Assembly: GCA_030428345.1 (NCBI GenBank)
Contig: JAUIBM010000088.1
Location: 1-8,991, forward strand
Reading direction: 5' to 3'
Length of the DNA: 8,991 nt
Origin: Alphaproteobacteria bacterium
GTDB taxonomy: Bacteria; Pseudomonadota; Alphaproteobacteria; Rhizobiales; Rhizobiaceae
Made by a program: the position numbers and the translations under genes. Below, one piece after another: positions 1 through 6,002 of the stretch (the stretch's first letter is position 1; each line of letters begins with the position of its first letter). The notes under the pieces are model-generated. The model had not been told where the DNA came from. It did no database searches and saw only the letters and a program-made list of their open reading frames with translations.

Positions 1-1
1 G

Positions 2-610
2 TCTACGGTCGCGCTGCTGCTCGGCGGCTTCTTCTTCTCGCTGGTCGGCGTGCTGCCCGACGTGGAAAGACAGACTCGCGACCGCAGGGTCGCGGAAAGT
101 CGGGCCCGCATGTTCCGCCATCAGGCCTATTCCGACGCCCAGACCGGCCTGTACAATCGCCGCTACTTCGAGGGGGCCCTGCACGCCTATGTGCAGGAAT
201 TCGGCAAGGCGGGAGTGGGCCTCGGCCTCATCCTGATCGACCTCGACCATTTCAAGCAGGTCAACGACCGCCATGGCCACGATATCGGCGACCAGGTTCT
301 CAAGGAAGCCGGACTGCAGATGAGCGAGCTCATGAACGATTACGACGTGGCTGCGCGAATCGGCGGCGAGGAATTTGCTGTCCTTACGCGCGCCGAATCG
401 CGCGATGCGCTGGTCGCATTTGCCGAGCGGTTGCGAGAGATGATCGCCAGGATCAACGTCACGTCAGCCGCCGGTCCGGTCCGCCCCACAGCGTCGTTTG
501 GATTGGCGACGACACTGGAAGCCACGTTCACCGACACCGAGCTCTATCGCAAGGCCGACGAGCGCCTCTACTCGGCCAAGCGGGCCGGAAGAAACCGCAT
601 CGAATTCTGA
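2..610 (+). CDS. GGDEF-domain diguanylate cyclase, C-terminal part (5' end outside window)
   Basis: The reading frame is open from the left edge, so the gene is truncated upstream; 202 residues are visible. The first ~16 visible residues are hydrophobic (LLLGGFFFSLVGVL) and look like the end of the last transmembrane helix. A short charged linker follows, then a full GGDEF domain. Diagnostic features are the opening DAQTGLYNRRYF (nt ~134-169), the metal-binding segment LILIDLDHFKQVND, and the active-site loop GGEEF at nt 362-376. Proteins of this family condense two GTP into cyclic di-GMP at the cytoplasmic face of the inner membrane. The usual allosteric inhibitory RxxD, five residues before GGEEF, is replaced by NDYD (nt 335-346), so product inhibition through a canonical I-site is unlikely. 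A GTG at 50 could be mistaken for a start, but the frame continues through a membrane segment upstream. The signal sensed by the missing N-terminus cannot be judged. The gene converges on glpD with 64 bp between stops. Confidence 0.93.
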   Translation, partial: STVALLLGGFFFSLVGVLPDVERQTRDRRVAESRARMFRHQAYSDAQTGLYNRRYFEGALHAYVQEFGKAGVGLGLILIDLDHFKQVNDRHGHDIGDQVLKEAGLQMSELMNDYDVAARIGGEEFAVLTRAESRDALVAFAERLREMIARINVTSAAGPVRPTASFGLATTLEATFTDTELYRKADERLYSAKRAGRNRIEF

Positions 611-674
611 CGCGGCCTGCACGCAGCCTCCGCACGATTCCCGACCGCCGCGATTTCCGACAGCCGGATCAGCG

Positions 675-2201
675 CTACGCGGCAGCGACGTTGCGCCGGC
701 GCTCCGCCATCCATGCATCGAGCGCGGCCGCCTCATCCGCATTGAGCTTGAGCCCGCGCTTGGTCCGACGCCACAACACGTCCTCGGCCGTGACGGCCCA
801 TTCGTGGCGCATCAGGTAGTCGACCTCGACCTCATAAAGATCGTCGCCGAAACAGACGCCCAGATCCTCGGGCGCGCGCACCGCCACGAGCAGCGCATGG
901 GCCCTGGTGCCATACAGCCGGGCAAGGCGGCCGGCATGCGCCGGCGCCAGGAAGGGCCTTGTCTTGCGCAATGCGGAAACCAGCGCATCGAATCCTTCGA
1001 CCGGAAAATCCCCGCCGGGCAGCGTGGCGCCCGCTGTCCACGGCGCTCCGCGTTCGCCCAGATGGCGGCCCACCTCCTCCATCACGGATTCCGACAAGCG
1101 GCGATAGGTGGTGATCTTGCCGCCGAAGATGTTGATACAGGCGGCCTCCCCCTTGGGAGCGTCGGTCCGCAGCACATAGTCGCGCGTCGCCTCCTGCGCC
1201 TTCGACGCGCCGTCGTCGAACAGCGGCCGAACGCCCGAATAGGACCAGACCATGTCTTCGCGGCTTACCGGCTCGCGGAAATATTCGCTGGCTCCCCTGC
1301 ACAGATAGTCGATCTCGGACGGCGAAATGGCGACGTCGTGCGGATCGCCGGCATAGTCCTCATCGGTCGTCCCGATCAGGGTGAACTCCTGCTCATAGGG
1401 AATGGCGAAGAAGATCCGACCGTCGGAATTCTGGAAGAAATAGGCCCGCTCATGCTCGAACTTGCGCCTGATGACGATGTGGCTGCCCTTCACCAGACGC
1501 ACATTCGCCGCGTTGTTGCGCGCCATCGCCTGCCGCAGCACGACATCGACCCAGGGGCCGGCCGCATTGACGATCAGCCGCGCCGATACCGTGCTGCGCT
1601 TTTCGTCGCGTTCGAGCTCGATCCGCCACAGACCGGCCTCGCGCCGCAGCGAAACCACCTTGGTGCGCGTAAGGATGGTCGCACCGCGATCCGCTGCGTC
1701 GCGCGCGTTCAGCGCCACCAGCCGCGCATCGTTCACCCAGCAATCGGAATATTCGAAGGCCTTTGTGTATTGCGGCCTGAGCGGCTTGCCGGCCTCGTCG
1801 CGCCGCAGGTCGAGCACCCTGGTCGCCGGCAGTTTCTTGCGTCCGCCGATATGGTCGTAGAGGAAGAGGCCCAGCCGCAGCATCCAGGCCGGCCGCAATC
1901 CCGCGTGATAGGGCAGGACGAATCGCATCGGATGAATGATGTGCGGGGCGGCCGCCCAAAGTACCTCGCGCTCCATCAGCGATTCGCGCACCAGGCGGAA
2001 CTCGTAATGCTCCAGATAGCGCAGTCCGCCATGAATCAGCTTGGTCGACGTGGAAGAAGTGCCGGAGCCCAGATCATGCATTTCCGCCAGGGCGACCGAA
2101 TATCCGCGCCCGACGGCGTCCCGCGCGATGCCGCAACCATTCACGCCGCCGCCGATCACGAATACGTCGTAGGTTTCAGGATCTGCTGAAATCATGCTCA
2201 T
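675..2201 (-). CDS. glpD: Aerobic FAD-dependent glycerol-3-phosphate dehydrogenase
   Basis: The 508-residue product fits the usual ~500 residues of GlpD. It oxidises sn-glycerol 3-phosphate to dihydroxyacetone phosphate at the inner membrane and passes electrons to quinone, feeding glycerol and phospholipid glycerol into glycolysis. The N-terminus carries the FAD-binding fingerprint VIGGGVNGCG (residues ~15-24), followed by the GlpD signature TSSTSTKLIHGGLRYLE (48-64). GGKITTYRRL lies in the later FAD/substrate region. The C-terminal ~110 residues form the GlpD accessory domain, ending with a typical DVLWRRTKRGLKL segment. I chose the ATG at 2201 because it puts the Rossmann strand about 10 residues from the N-terminus, as in relatives. 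An ATG at 2261 adds 20 basic residues; a GGAGG lies only 2 nt before it, too close to be ideal, and the 2201 start has only a weak AGG six bases upstream. No glycerol kinase, facilitator or GlpR gene is adjacent, so it appears to be a solitary glpD. Confidence 0.95.
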   Translation of the reverse strand: MSMISADPETYDVFVIGGGVNGCGIARDAVGRGYSVALAEMHDLGSGTSSTSTKLIHGGLRYLEHYEFRLVRESLMEREVLWAAAPHIIHPMRFVLPYHAGLRPAWMLRLGLFLYDHIGGRKKLPATRVLDLRRDEAGKPLRPQYTKAFEYSDCWVNDARLVALNARDAADRGATILTRTKVVSLRREAGLWRIELERDEKRSTVSARLIVNAAGPWVDVVLRQAMARNNAANVRLVKGSHIVIRRKFEHERAYFFQNSDGRIFFAIPYEQEFTLIGTTDEDYAGDPHDVAISPSEIDYLCRGASEYFREPVSREDMVWSYSGVRPLFDDGASKAQEATRDYVLRTDAPKGEAACINIFGGKITTYRRLSESVMEEVGRHLGERGAPWTAGATLPGGDFPVEGFDALVSALRKTRPFLAPAHAGRLARLYGTRAHALLVAVRAPEDLGVCFGDDLYEVEVDYLMRHEWAVTAEDVLWRRTKRGLKLNADEAAALDAWMAERRRNVAAA

Positions 2202-2395
2202 TTGAAACCTGAAAATCACTTTGCCGGAGCGCGGGAACCGGCGCGCTTTTCGCCGTTGCATCGCCTCCAGTCAAGCGCACCACCAAAGCCGCGCAAGGTC
2301 CCGCAGGGGTTGCAGGATCAGCGGCGGGCATCAAGAATTTTGTAAATGCGGCGAATCGTCGTAGCTTCGCCTTATTCACGTAAAATCTGGTCGCC
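2202..2395. promoter_or_regulatory. Divergent intergenic region between glpD and the Nudix gene
   Basis: This 194-bp spacer must hold the promoters for both flanking, divergently read genes. On the minus strand, TTGACT (2274-2269) matches a -35 element at five of six positions, but the hexamer 17 bp further on (GAAAAG) is a poor -10. If it is the glpD promoter, the 2261 start is excluded. On the plus strand, TAAAAT (2381-2386) resembles a -10 box at five of six positions, but no good -35 is placed correctly. A short dyad GCCGG-N10-CCGGC (2223-2242) lies in the presumed glpD leader and could be a small operator or chance in GC-rich DNA. The stretch 2332-2346 is distinctly A+T-rich for this genome. 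None of these elements is certain. Confidence 0.4.
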
Positions 2396-2890
2396 ATGTC
2401 GCTCAAGAAGGCGAAAGCCCGCATTTCCAATCTCTTGCAACGTTACCACGGTCCTGCTGCGCCCGCCACGCAGGCGGCCGCGCTGCCATGGCGCGACGGT
2501 GAGAACGGCCTGGAGGTGTTGTTGATGACGAGCCTCACCACCGGCAGGTGGGTGCTGCCGAAGGGTTGGCCGGAAAACGGCGAAACGCTGAGCGACGCGG
2601 CCCGGAGGGAAGCGTTCGAGGAGGCCGGCCTGATCGGCACGATCGGCACCGCGCCGCTCGGCTCCTATCGCTATTCCAAGCGCAAGAAGAAGGGACCGCC
2701 AAGCCTCCTGACGGTGGAAGTCTTCACCTTCCAGACGACCGGCCAGGCGCGCAGTTGGCCCGAAAAGGTTCGCCGCCGCCAGGTATGGGTCACCCCGCAA
2801 GCCGCCTCGACCATGGTCGCTGAGGCCGACCTCTCACATTTGCTCTCCGCCTTCGCCAGAGCCGCGCACGGGTATGAAAAGCAGCGCTGA
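2396..2890 (+). CDS. Nudix hydrolase, DIPP/MutT-like
   Basis: A 164-residue protein with a perfect Nudix box: G57, E63, R71-E72, E75-E76 and G78 fall exactly in the GX5EX7REUXEEXGU spacing. This loop binds Mg2+ and hydrolyses a nucleoside diphosphate linked to another moiety. The segment LPKGWPENGET just before and within the box, the small size and the basic stretch RYSKRKKKGP (about residues 94-103) resemble the bacterial proteins grouped with diphosphoinositol polyphosphate phosphohydrolases. The basic stretch suggests a polyphosphorylated substrate, but the true substrate cannot be read from the sequence. The protein has no signal peptide or membrane segment, so it is cytoplasmic. The start at 2396 is the first ATG of the frame; no clear Shine-Dalgarno precedes it. 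The gene is 48 bp upstream of the modE-like gene on the same strand and could be co-transcribed with it, though no functional link is known. Confidence 0.9.
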   Translation: MSLKKAKARISNLLQRYHGPAAPATQAAALPWRDGENGLEVLLMTSLTTGRWVLPKGWPENGETLSDAARREAFEEAGLIGTIGTAPLGSYRYSKRKKKGPPSLLTVEVFTFQTTGQARSWPEKVRRRQVWVTPQAASTMVAEADLSHLLSAFARAAHGYEKQR

Positions 2891-2938
2891 ACGCGCACGG
2901 CCATTGCAACCGGCCGCGCCCCGCGCAAGACTCCGGCC

Positions 2939-3331
2939 ATGACGCGTGACACCACGGATGAACGTCCCGAGCCACGTATCCGGCTTCGTCTCGTCTTCGG
3001 CGAGGGTTCGATGCTGGGTCCCGGCAAGGCGGAATTGCTCGAACTGATCGCCCGGACCGGTTCGATCTCGCAGGCAGGACGGCGCATGGGCATGAGCTAC
3101 AAGCGCGCCTGGATGCTGGTCGAGACCCTCAATTCGATCTTCGTCGAGCCTCTGGTCGAAAGCTCGCGTGGCGGGGCCAGCGGCGGCGGAGCGACGCTGA
3201 CGCCGGCCGGACACGCCGTGCTCAAGCATTATCGCGAGCTCGAAGCACACACGGCGCGAGCGGGCGCGGCTGAAATCGAAGCGATACGGGCCTTGCTGAA
3301 ACCGCCATCCGATATGTCCGGCGAGAAATAA
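2939..3331 (+). CDS. Single-domain ModE-type winged-helix regulator (molybdate-responsive family)
   Basis: The 130-residue protein matches the N-terminal DNA-binding half of ModE, a LysR-like winged helix. Residues ~14-27 form the first strand and helix entry (RIRLRLVFGEGSML). LLELIARTGSISQAGRRMG (33-51) followed by MSYKRAWMLVETLN (52-65) is the characteristic helix-turn-helix. The glycine-rich GGASGGGATLTPAG (78-91) is the wing, and the last ~30 residues form a helix likely used for dimerisation. Escherichia coli ModE has about 260 residues because two MOP/TOBE molybdate-binding modules follow; these are absent here and the stop codon is clean, with no remnant downstream. The gene lies directly upstream of modABC on the same strand, 65 bp before modA, and an inverted repeat sits in that gap, so it probably controls modABC. 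The start at 2939 has no obvious ribosome binding site. The family call is firm; the molybdate role rests on context. Confidence 0.88.
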   Translation: MTRDTTDERPEPRIRLRLVFGEGSMLGPGKAELLELIARTGSISQAGRRMGMSYKRAWMLVETLNSIFVEPLVESSRGGASGGGATLTPAGHAVLKHYRELEAHTARAGAAEIEAIRALLKPPSDMSGEK

Positions 3332-3355
3332 CGCTTGCGCCGATCCGGACTTCAG

Positions 3356-3381
3356 GCAATATGTTTCACCATACATATCGC
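3356..3381. promoter_or_regulatory. Candidate ModE/molybdate operator upstream of modA
   Basis: An imperfect inverted repeat with 9-bp arms and an 8-bp spacer: GCAATATGT (3356-3364), TTCACCAT, then ACATATCGC (3373-3381). Eight of nine arm positions pair. It is strikingly A+T-rich inside GC-rich DNA. Known ModE boxes are dyads of TATA-rich arms with outer CG/GC-containing flanks separated by 6-8 bases, and this site fits that plan loosely. It ends six bases before the modA Shine-Dalgarno, so a bound dimer would cover the -10/transcription start area and could repress modABC when molybdate is sufficient. A possible -35 (TTGCGC, 3335-3340) lies just upstream, with AATATG (3358-3363) inside the left arm at the -10 distance; both are weak matches. 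Confidence 0.6.
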
Positions 3382-3387
3382 TTCCCT

Positions 3388-3391
3388 GGAG
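3388..3391 (+). promoter_or_regulatory. Ribosome binding site fixing the modA start
   Basis: GGAG is five bases before the ATG at 3397. This spacing is good and selects 3397 over the in-frame ATG at 3361, which lies within the inverted repeat and has no comparable site. Confidence 0.75.
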
Positions 3392-3396
3392 TTTCC

Positions 3397-4179
3397 ATGC
3401 TTCCCACCCGCCGCTCTGCGCTTTTCGCCGTCGCGCTTCTTGCTTCCTTCCTTGGCGCGGTCGCGGCTCCTCCCGCCCGGGCCGCCGGGATCACCGTCTT
3501 CGCGGCCGCCAGCCTGAAGAATGCGCTGGAAGAGGCCGCGCAGGAATGGCGCTCGCGAAGCGGCGATGAGGTCGCGATTTCCTTTGCCGGAAGCTCGACT
3601 CTGGCACGGCAGATCCAGCAGGGCGCCCCGGCCGATGTGTTCATCTCGGCCAATGCCGAATGGATGGACGCGCTGGCCGCTGACGGCCTGATTGTCGAGG
3701 CCTCGCGCCGCAACCTGCTCGGCAATGCGATCGTGCTGGTCGCCCATGGCAGGAACGCGTCTGCGGTGCGCATCTCCTCCGGGTTCGACCTTGCCGGCCT
3801 CCTGGCGGACGGCAAACTCGCCATGGCGCTGGTCGATTCGGTGCCGGCCGGCATTTACGGCAAGGCGGCGCTGAAATCGCTTGGCGTGTGGGATTCGGTG
3901 GAGCCGAAGGTCGCGCAAAGCGACAATGTGCGCGCCGCGCTGGCGCTGGTCTCGCGCGGCGAGGCGCCTTACGGCATCGTCTACGCCACCGACGCGGCCG
4001 CCGACGACAATGTCACCATCGTCGGCGCTTTCCCTGCGGACAGCCATGAGCCGATCGTCTATCCTGCGGCGCTTGTCGCCCCCGGCGCGAAGCCTCAGGC
4101 GAAGGCCTTTCTCGATTTCCTGGCCTCGCCGGCGGCAAGACCAATCTTCGAAAAGCAGGGATTCACGGTACTGGAATGA
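3397..4179 (+). CDS. modA: Periplasmic molybdate-binding protein of the ModABC transporter
   Basis: A 260-residue solute-binding protein that captures molybdate (and usually tungstate) in the periplasm and delivers it to ModB. Residues 1-30 are a Sec signal peptide: basic TRR, a hydrophobic core FAVALLASFLGAVAA, and a likely cleavage near ARAA/GITV. The mature protein begins with the ModA hallmark ITVFAAASLKNAL (32-44), whose serine ligates the oxyanion. FAGSSTLARQIQQGAPADVFISAN (63-86) holds the second binding-loop serines. AEWMDAL (87-93), VPAGIYGKAAL (149-159) and GIVYATDA (193-200) are further ModA motifs, the last with the conserved tyrosine. The ATG at 3397 was chosen for its ribosome binding site and the compact signal peptide. 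A 12-residue longer form from 3361 would put non-signal sequence in front and start inside the operator dyad. modB follows after 10 bp. Confidence 0.95.
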   Translation: MLPTRRSALFAVALLASFLGAVAAPPARAAGITVFAAASLKNALEEAAQEWRSRSGDEVAISFAGSSTLARQIQQGAPADVFISANAEWMDALAADGLIVEASRRNLLGNAIVLVAHGRNASAVRISSGFDLAGLLADGKLAMALVDSVPAGIYGKAALKSLGVWDSVEPKVAQSDNVRAALALVSRGEAPYGIVYATDAAADDNVTIVGAFPADSHEPIVYPAALVAPGAKPQAKAFLDFLASPAARPIFEKQGFTVLE

Positions 4180-4189
4180 AGCGGACGCA

Positions 4190-4885
4190 ATGGACTGGCT
4201 GAGCCCGCAGGAATGGTCGGCTGTCGCCCTCTCCCTGCGCGTCGCGCTCTGGGCGACGGCCTTCAGCCTGCCATTCGCCGTGCTGGTGGCGCTGGTCCTG
4301 GCGCGCGGACGTTTCCCCGGCCTTCAACTCCTCAACGGCCTGGTGCATCTGCCGCTGATCCTGCCGCCCGTCGTCACCGGCTATCTGCTGCTCCTGGTCT
4401 TTGGCAGGCGCGGGCCGGTCGGCCACTTCCTCGAACAGACCTTCGGCCTCGTCTTCGCGTTCCGCTGGACCGGCGCGGCGTTGGCAGGCGCGGTCATGGG
4501 ATTTCCGCTGATGGTGCGCGCCATCCGCCTGTCCATCGAGGCGGTCGATCCCAAGCTGGAGGCGGCCGCGGCAACGCTCGGCGCAAACCGGTTCTGGACC
4601 TTCGCGCTCATCACCCTGCCCATGATCCTGCCCGGCATCATCGCCGGGGCGATCCTGGCCTTCGCCAAGGCGATGGGGGAATTCGGCGCGACAATTACCT
4701 TCGTGTCGAACATTCCCGGCCAGACGCGAACATTGCCGAGCGCAATCTACGCCTTCCTGCAGGTCCCGGGCGGTGAAGCCTCTGCATTGCGCCTGGTGGC
4801 GATCTCAGTCGCGCTTTCAATGGCGGCGCTTGTCTTCTCCGAATGGGGCGCCCGGCGCATAGCCCGCAGGATCGCGGGCGCATGA
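4190..4885 (+). CDS. modB: Molybdate ABC transporter permease
   Basis: A 231-residue inner-membrane protein, nearly the length of Escherichia coli ModB. As a dimer it forms the molybdate channel driven by ModC. It has about five hydrophobic helices, among them residues 10-38 and 52-71, one around 95-112, LPMILPGIIAGAILAFAKA in the middle, and a last one near 205-222. The cytoplasmic EAA loop that docks on the ATPase is clear: E124 through G131 (EAAAATLG) followed by the typical LITLPMILPGI. GEFGATITFVSNIPGQTRT is the other strongly conserved ModB/CysT stretch. The start is the ATG at 4190 (MDWLSPQEW), equivalent to family starts. The frame is open further upstream, but that part overlaps modA and does not resemble a permease. 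The stop overlaps the modC start as ATGA (4882-4885), implying translational coupling. Confidence 0.95.
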   Translation: MDWLSPQEWSAVALSLRVALWATAFSLPFAVLVALVLARGRFPGLQLLNGLVHLPLILPPVVTGYLLLLVFGRRGPVGHFLEQTFGLVFAFRWTGAALAGAVMGFPLMVRAIRLSIEAVDPKLEAAAATLGANRFWTFALITLPMILPGIIAGAILAFAKAMGEFGATITFVSNIPGQTRTLPSAIYAFLQVPGGEASALRLVAISVALSMAALVFSEWGARRIARRIAGA

Positions 4886-5988
4886 AGCTGGAGGTCGCGC
4901 TGCACCATGAATTTGCGGCATTCGCGCTCGACGTGGCGTTTTCCGCGCCGGCCGGCGTGACCGCGCTGTTCGGCCGGTCGGGTTCCGGCAAGACCACTGT
5001 CGTCAACGCCATTGCCGGGTTGCTGCGGCCGCAATCGGGCCATGTCGCCATCGGCGGGACGGCGCTCCTGGATACGCGGCAGGGCGTCTTTGTGCCGCCA
5101 CACCGCCGCAGCATCGGATATGTCTTCCAGGACGCCCGGCTGTTTCCCCATTTTAGCGTCAGGAGCAATCTGGAATTCGGTGCAAGGTTTGCGCCGCCAA
5201 GCGAGACAGCGCCGTCGCTGGCGGCGATTGCCGACATGCTCGGCATCGCGCATCTGCTCGACCGGCGTCCCGCCGGGCTGTCGGGCGGGGAGAAGCAGCG
5301 CGTCGCCATCGGCCGGGCGCTGTTGTCTAGGCCCCGCCTCCTTTTGATGGACGAGCCGCTCGCCTCGCTGGACGAGGCGCGCAAGGGCGAGATCCTGCCC
5401 TATCTGGAGCGCCTGCGCGACGAAGCGGCGATGCCGATCCTCTATGTCAGCCATTCGCTTGCCGAAGTGGCGCGCCTAGCAACGACCATCATCGTCCTGC
5501 GCGAGGGCAAGGTGGCGCGCGCCGGTCCGGCGGCCGCCATCCTCGCCGATCCGCAGGCCGTGCCCGATCTCGGCGTGCGTGAGGCCGGCGCGATCTTCGA
5601 AGCGACGATTGTCGCGCAGCATCCGCAAGACGGGCTGACGGAACTGGCGGTCAGCGCCGGGCGGCTGTTCCTGCCGCGTGTTGATGCGCCGACGGGAGCC
5701 AGAATCCGCCTGCGCATCCATGCGCATGACGTGATCCTTGCCACCCAACGCCCGCAGGGCATGAGCGCGCTCAACATCCTGCCCGCCACGATCGTCGATA
5801 TCCGCGAGGGAGAAGGACCCGGCGCGGCGGTTTCCCTTGCCTGCGGCGAGGACCGTCTGCTGGCGCGGGTGACGCGCAGGTCGATCCGCGCGATGGGCGT
5901 CGCGCCGGGGTCGACCTGCTTCGCCATCCTCAAATCCACCGCCGTCGCGCCATCCGACATCGGCGCCGGTTGGGAAGTCGGTCTGTAG
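4882..5988 (+). CDS. modC: Molybdate ABC transporter ATP-binding protein with TOBE domain
   Basis: A 368-residue ATPase that energises molybdate import through ModB. Nucleotide-binding motifs appear in order: Walker A GRSGSGKTT (31-39), Q-loop Q83 in YVFQDARLFPH, signature LSGGEKQRVAIGRAL (133-147), Walker B LLLMDEP (153-159), D-loop SLD (162-164) and switch histidine H191 (YVSHS). Residues from about 290 to the end form the C-terminal MOP/TOBE regulatory module (SALNILPATIVDIREGEG onward). In some ModC proteins this module binds molybdate and locks the transporter when the metal is plentiful. It is the only MOP/TOBE module encoded in this locus, since the regulator lacks one. The start at 4882 overlaps the modB stop; a longer frame from 4843 would add 13 non-homologous residues and overlap modB. 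modC ends the operon and converges on the adaptor gene with 14 bp between stops and no convincing hairpin terminator. Confidence 0.95.
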   Translation: MKLEVALHHEFAAFALDVAFSAPAGVTALFGRSGSGKTTVVNAIAGLLRPQSGHVAIGGTALLDTRQGVFVPPHRRSIGYVFQDARLFPHFSVRSNLEFGARFAPPSETAPSLAAIADMLGIAHLLDRRPAGLSGGEKQRVAIGRALLSRPRLLLMDEPLASLDEARKGEILPYLERLRDEAAMPILYVSHSLAEVARLATTIIVLREGKVARAGPAAAILADPQAVPDLGVREAGAIFEATIVAQHPQDGLTELAVSAGRLFLPRVDAPTGARIRLRIHAHDVILATQRPQGMSALNILPATIVDIREGEGPGAAVSLACGEDRLLARVTRRSIRAMGVAPGSTCFAILKSTAVAPSDIGAGWEVGL

Positions 5989-6002
5989 CCGCGCTCGCGC
6001 CT

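Noticed and set aside
611..674. CTGC-AC-GCAG mini-hairpin as a terminator between the GGDEF gene and glpD
   Set aside because: A four-base stem with a two-base loop is not stable and no T tract follows.
498..2189. A 563-codon open frame on the + strand, antisense to glpD
   Set aside because: It overlaps the unmistakable GlpD frame almost completely. Its translation is rich in Arg, Pro, Ala and His with no domain pattern, as expected for a stop-poor shadow frame in GC-rich DNA.
2223..2242. GCCGG-N10-CCGGC dyad as a defined operator or attenuator of glpD
   Set aside because: Five-base arms made only of G and C are common by chance in this composition and no second copy is seen nearby.
3352..4047. 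A 231-codon open frame on the - strand across modA
   Set aside because: It would run through the modA signal peptide and the operator; its composition is that of a shadow frame.
3881..4189. An N-terminal extension of modB by 103 codons
   Set aside because: The region is already coding for ModA in another frame and reads as Arg/Ser-rich nonsense; the ATG at 4190 gives the family length.
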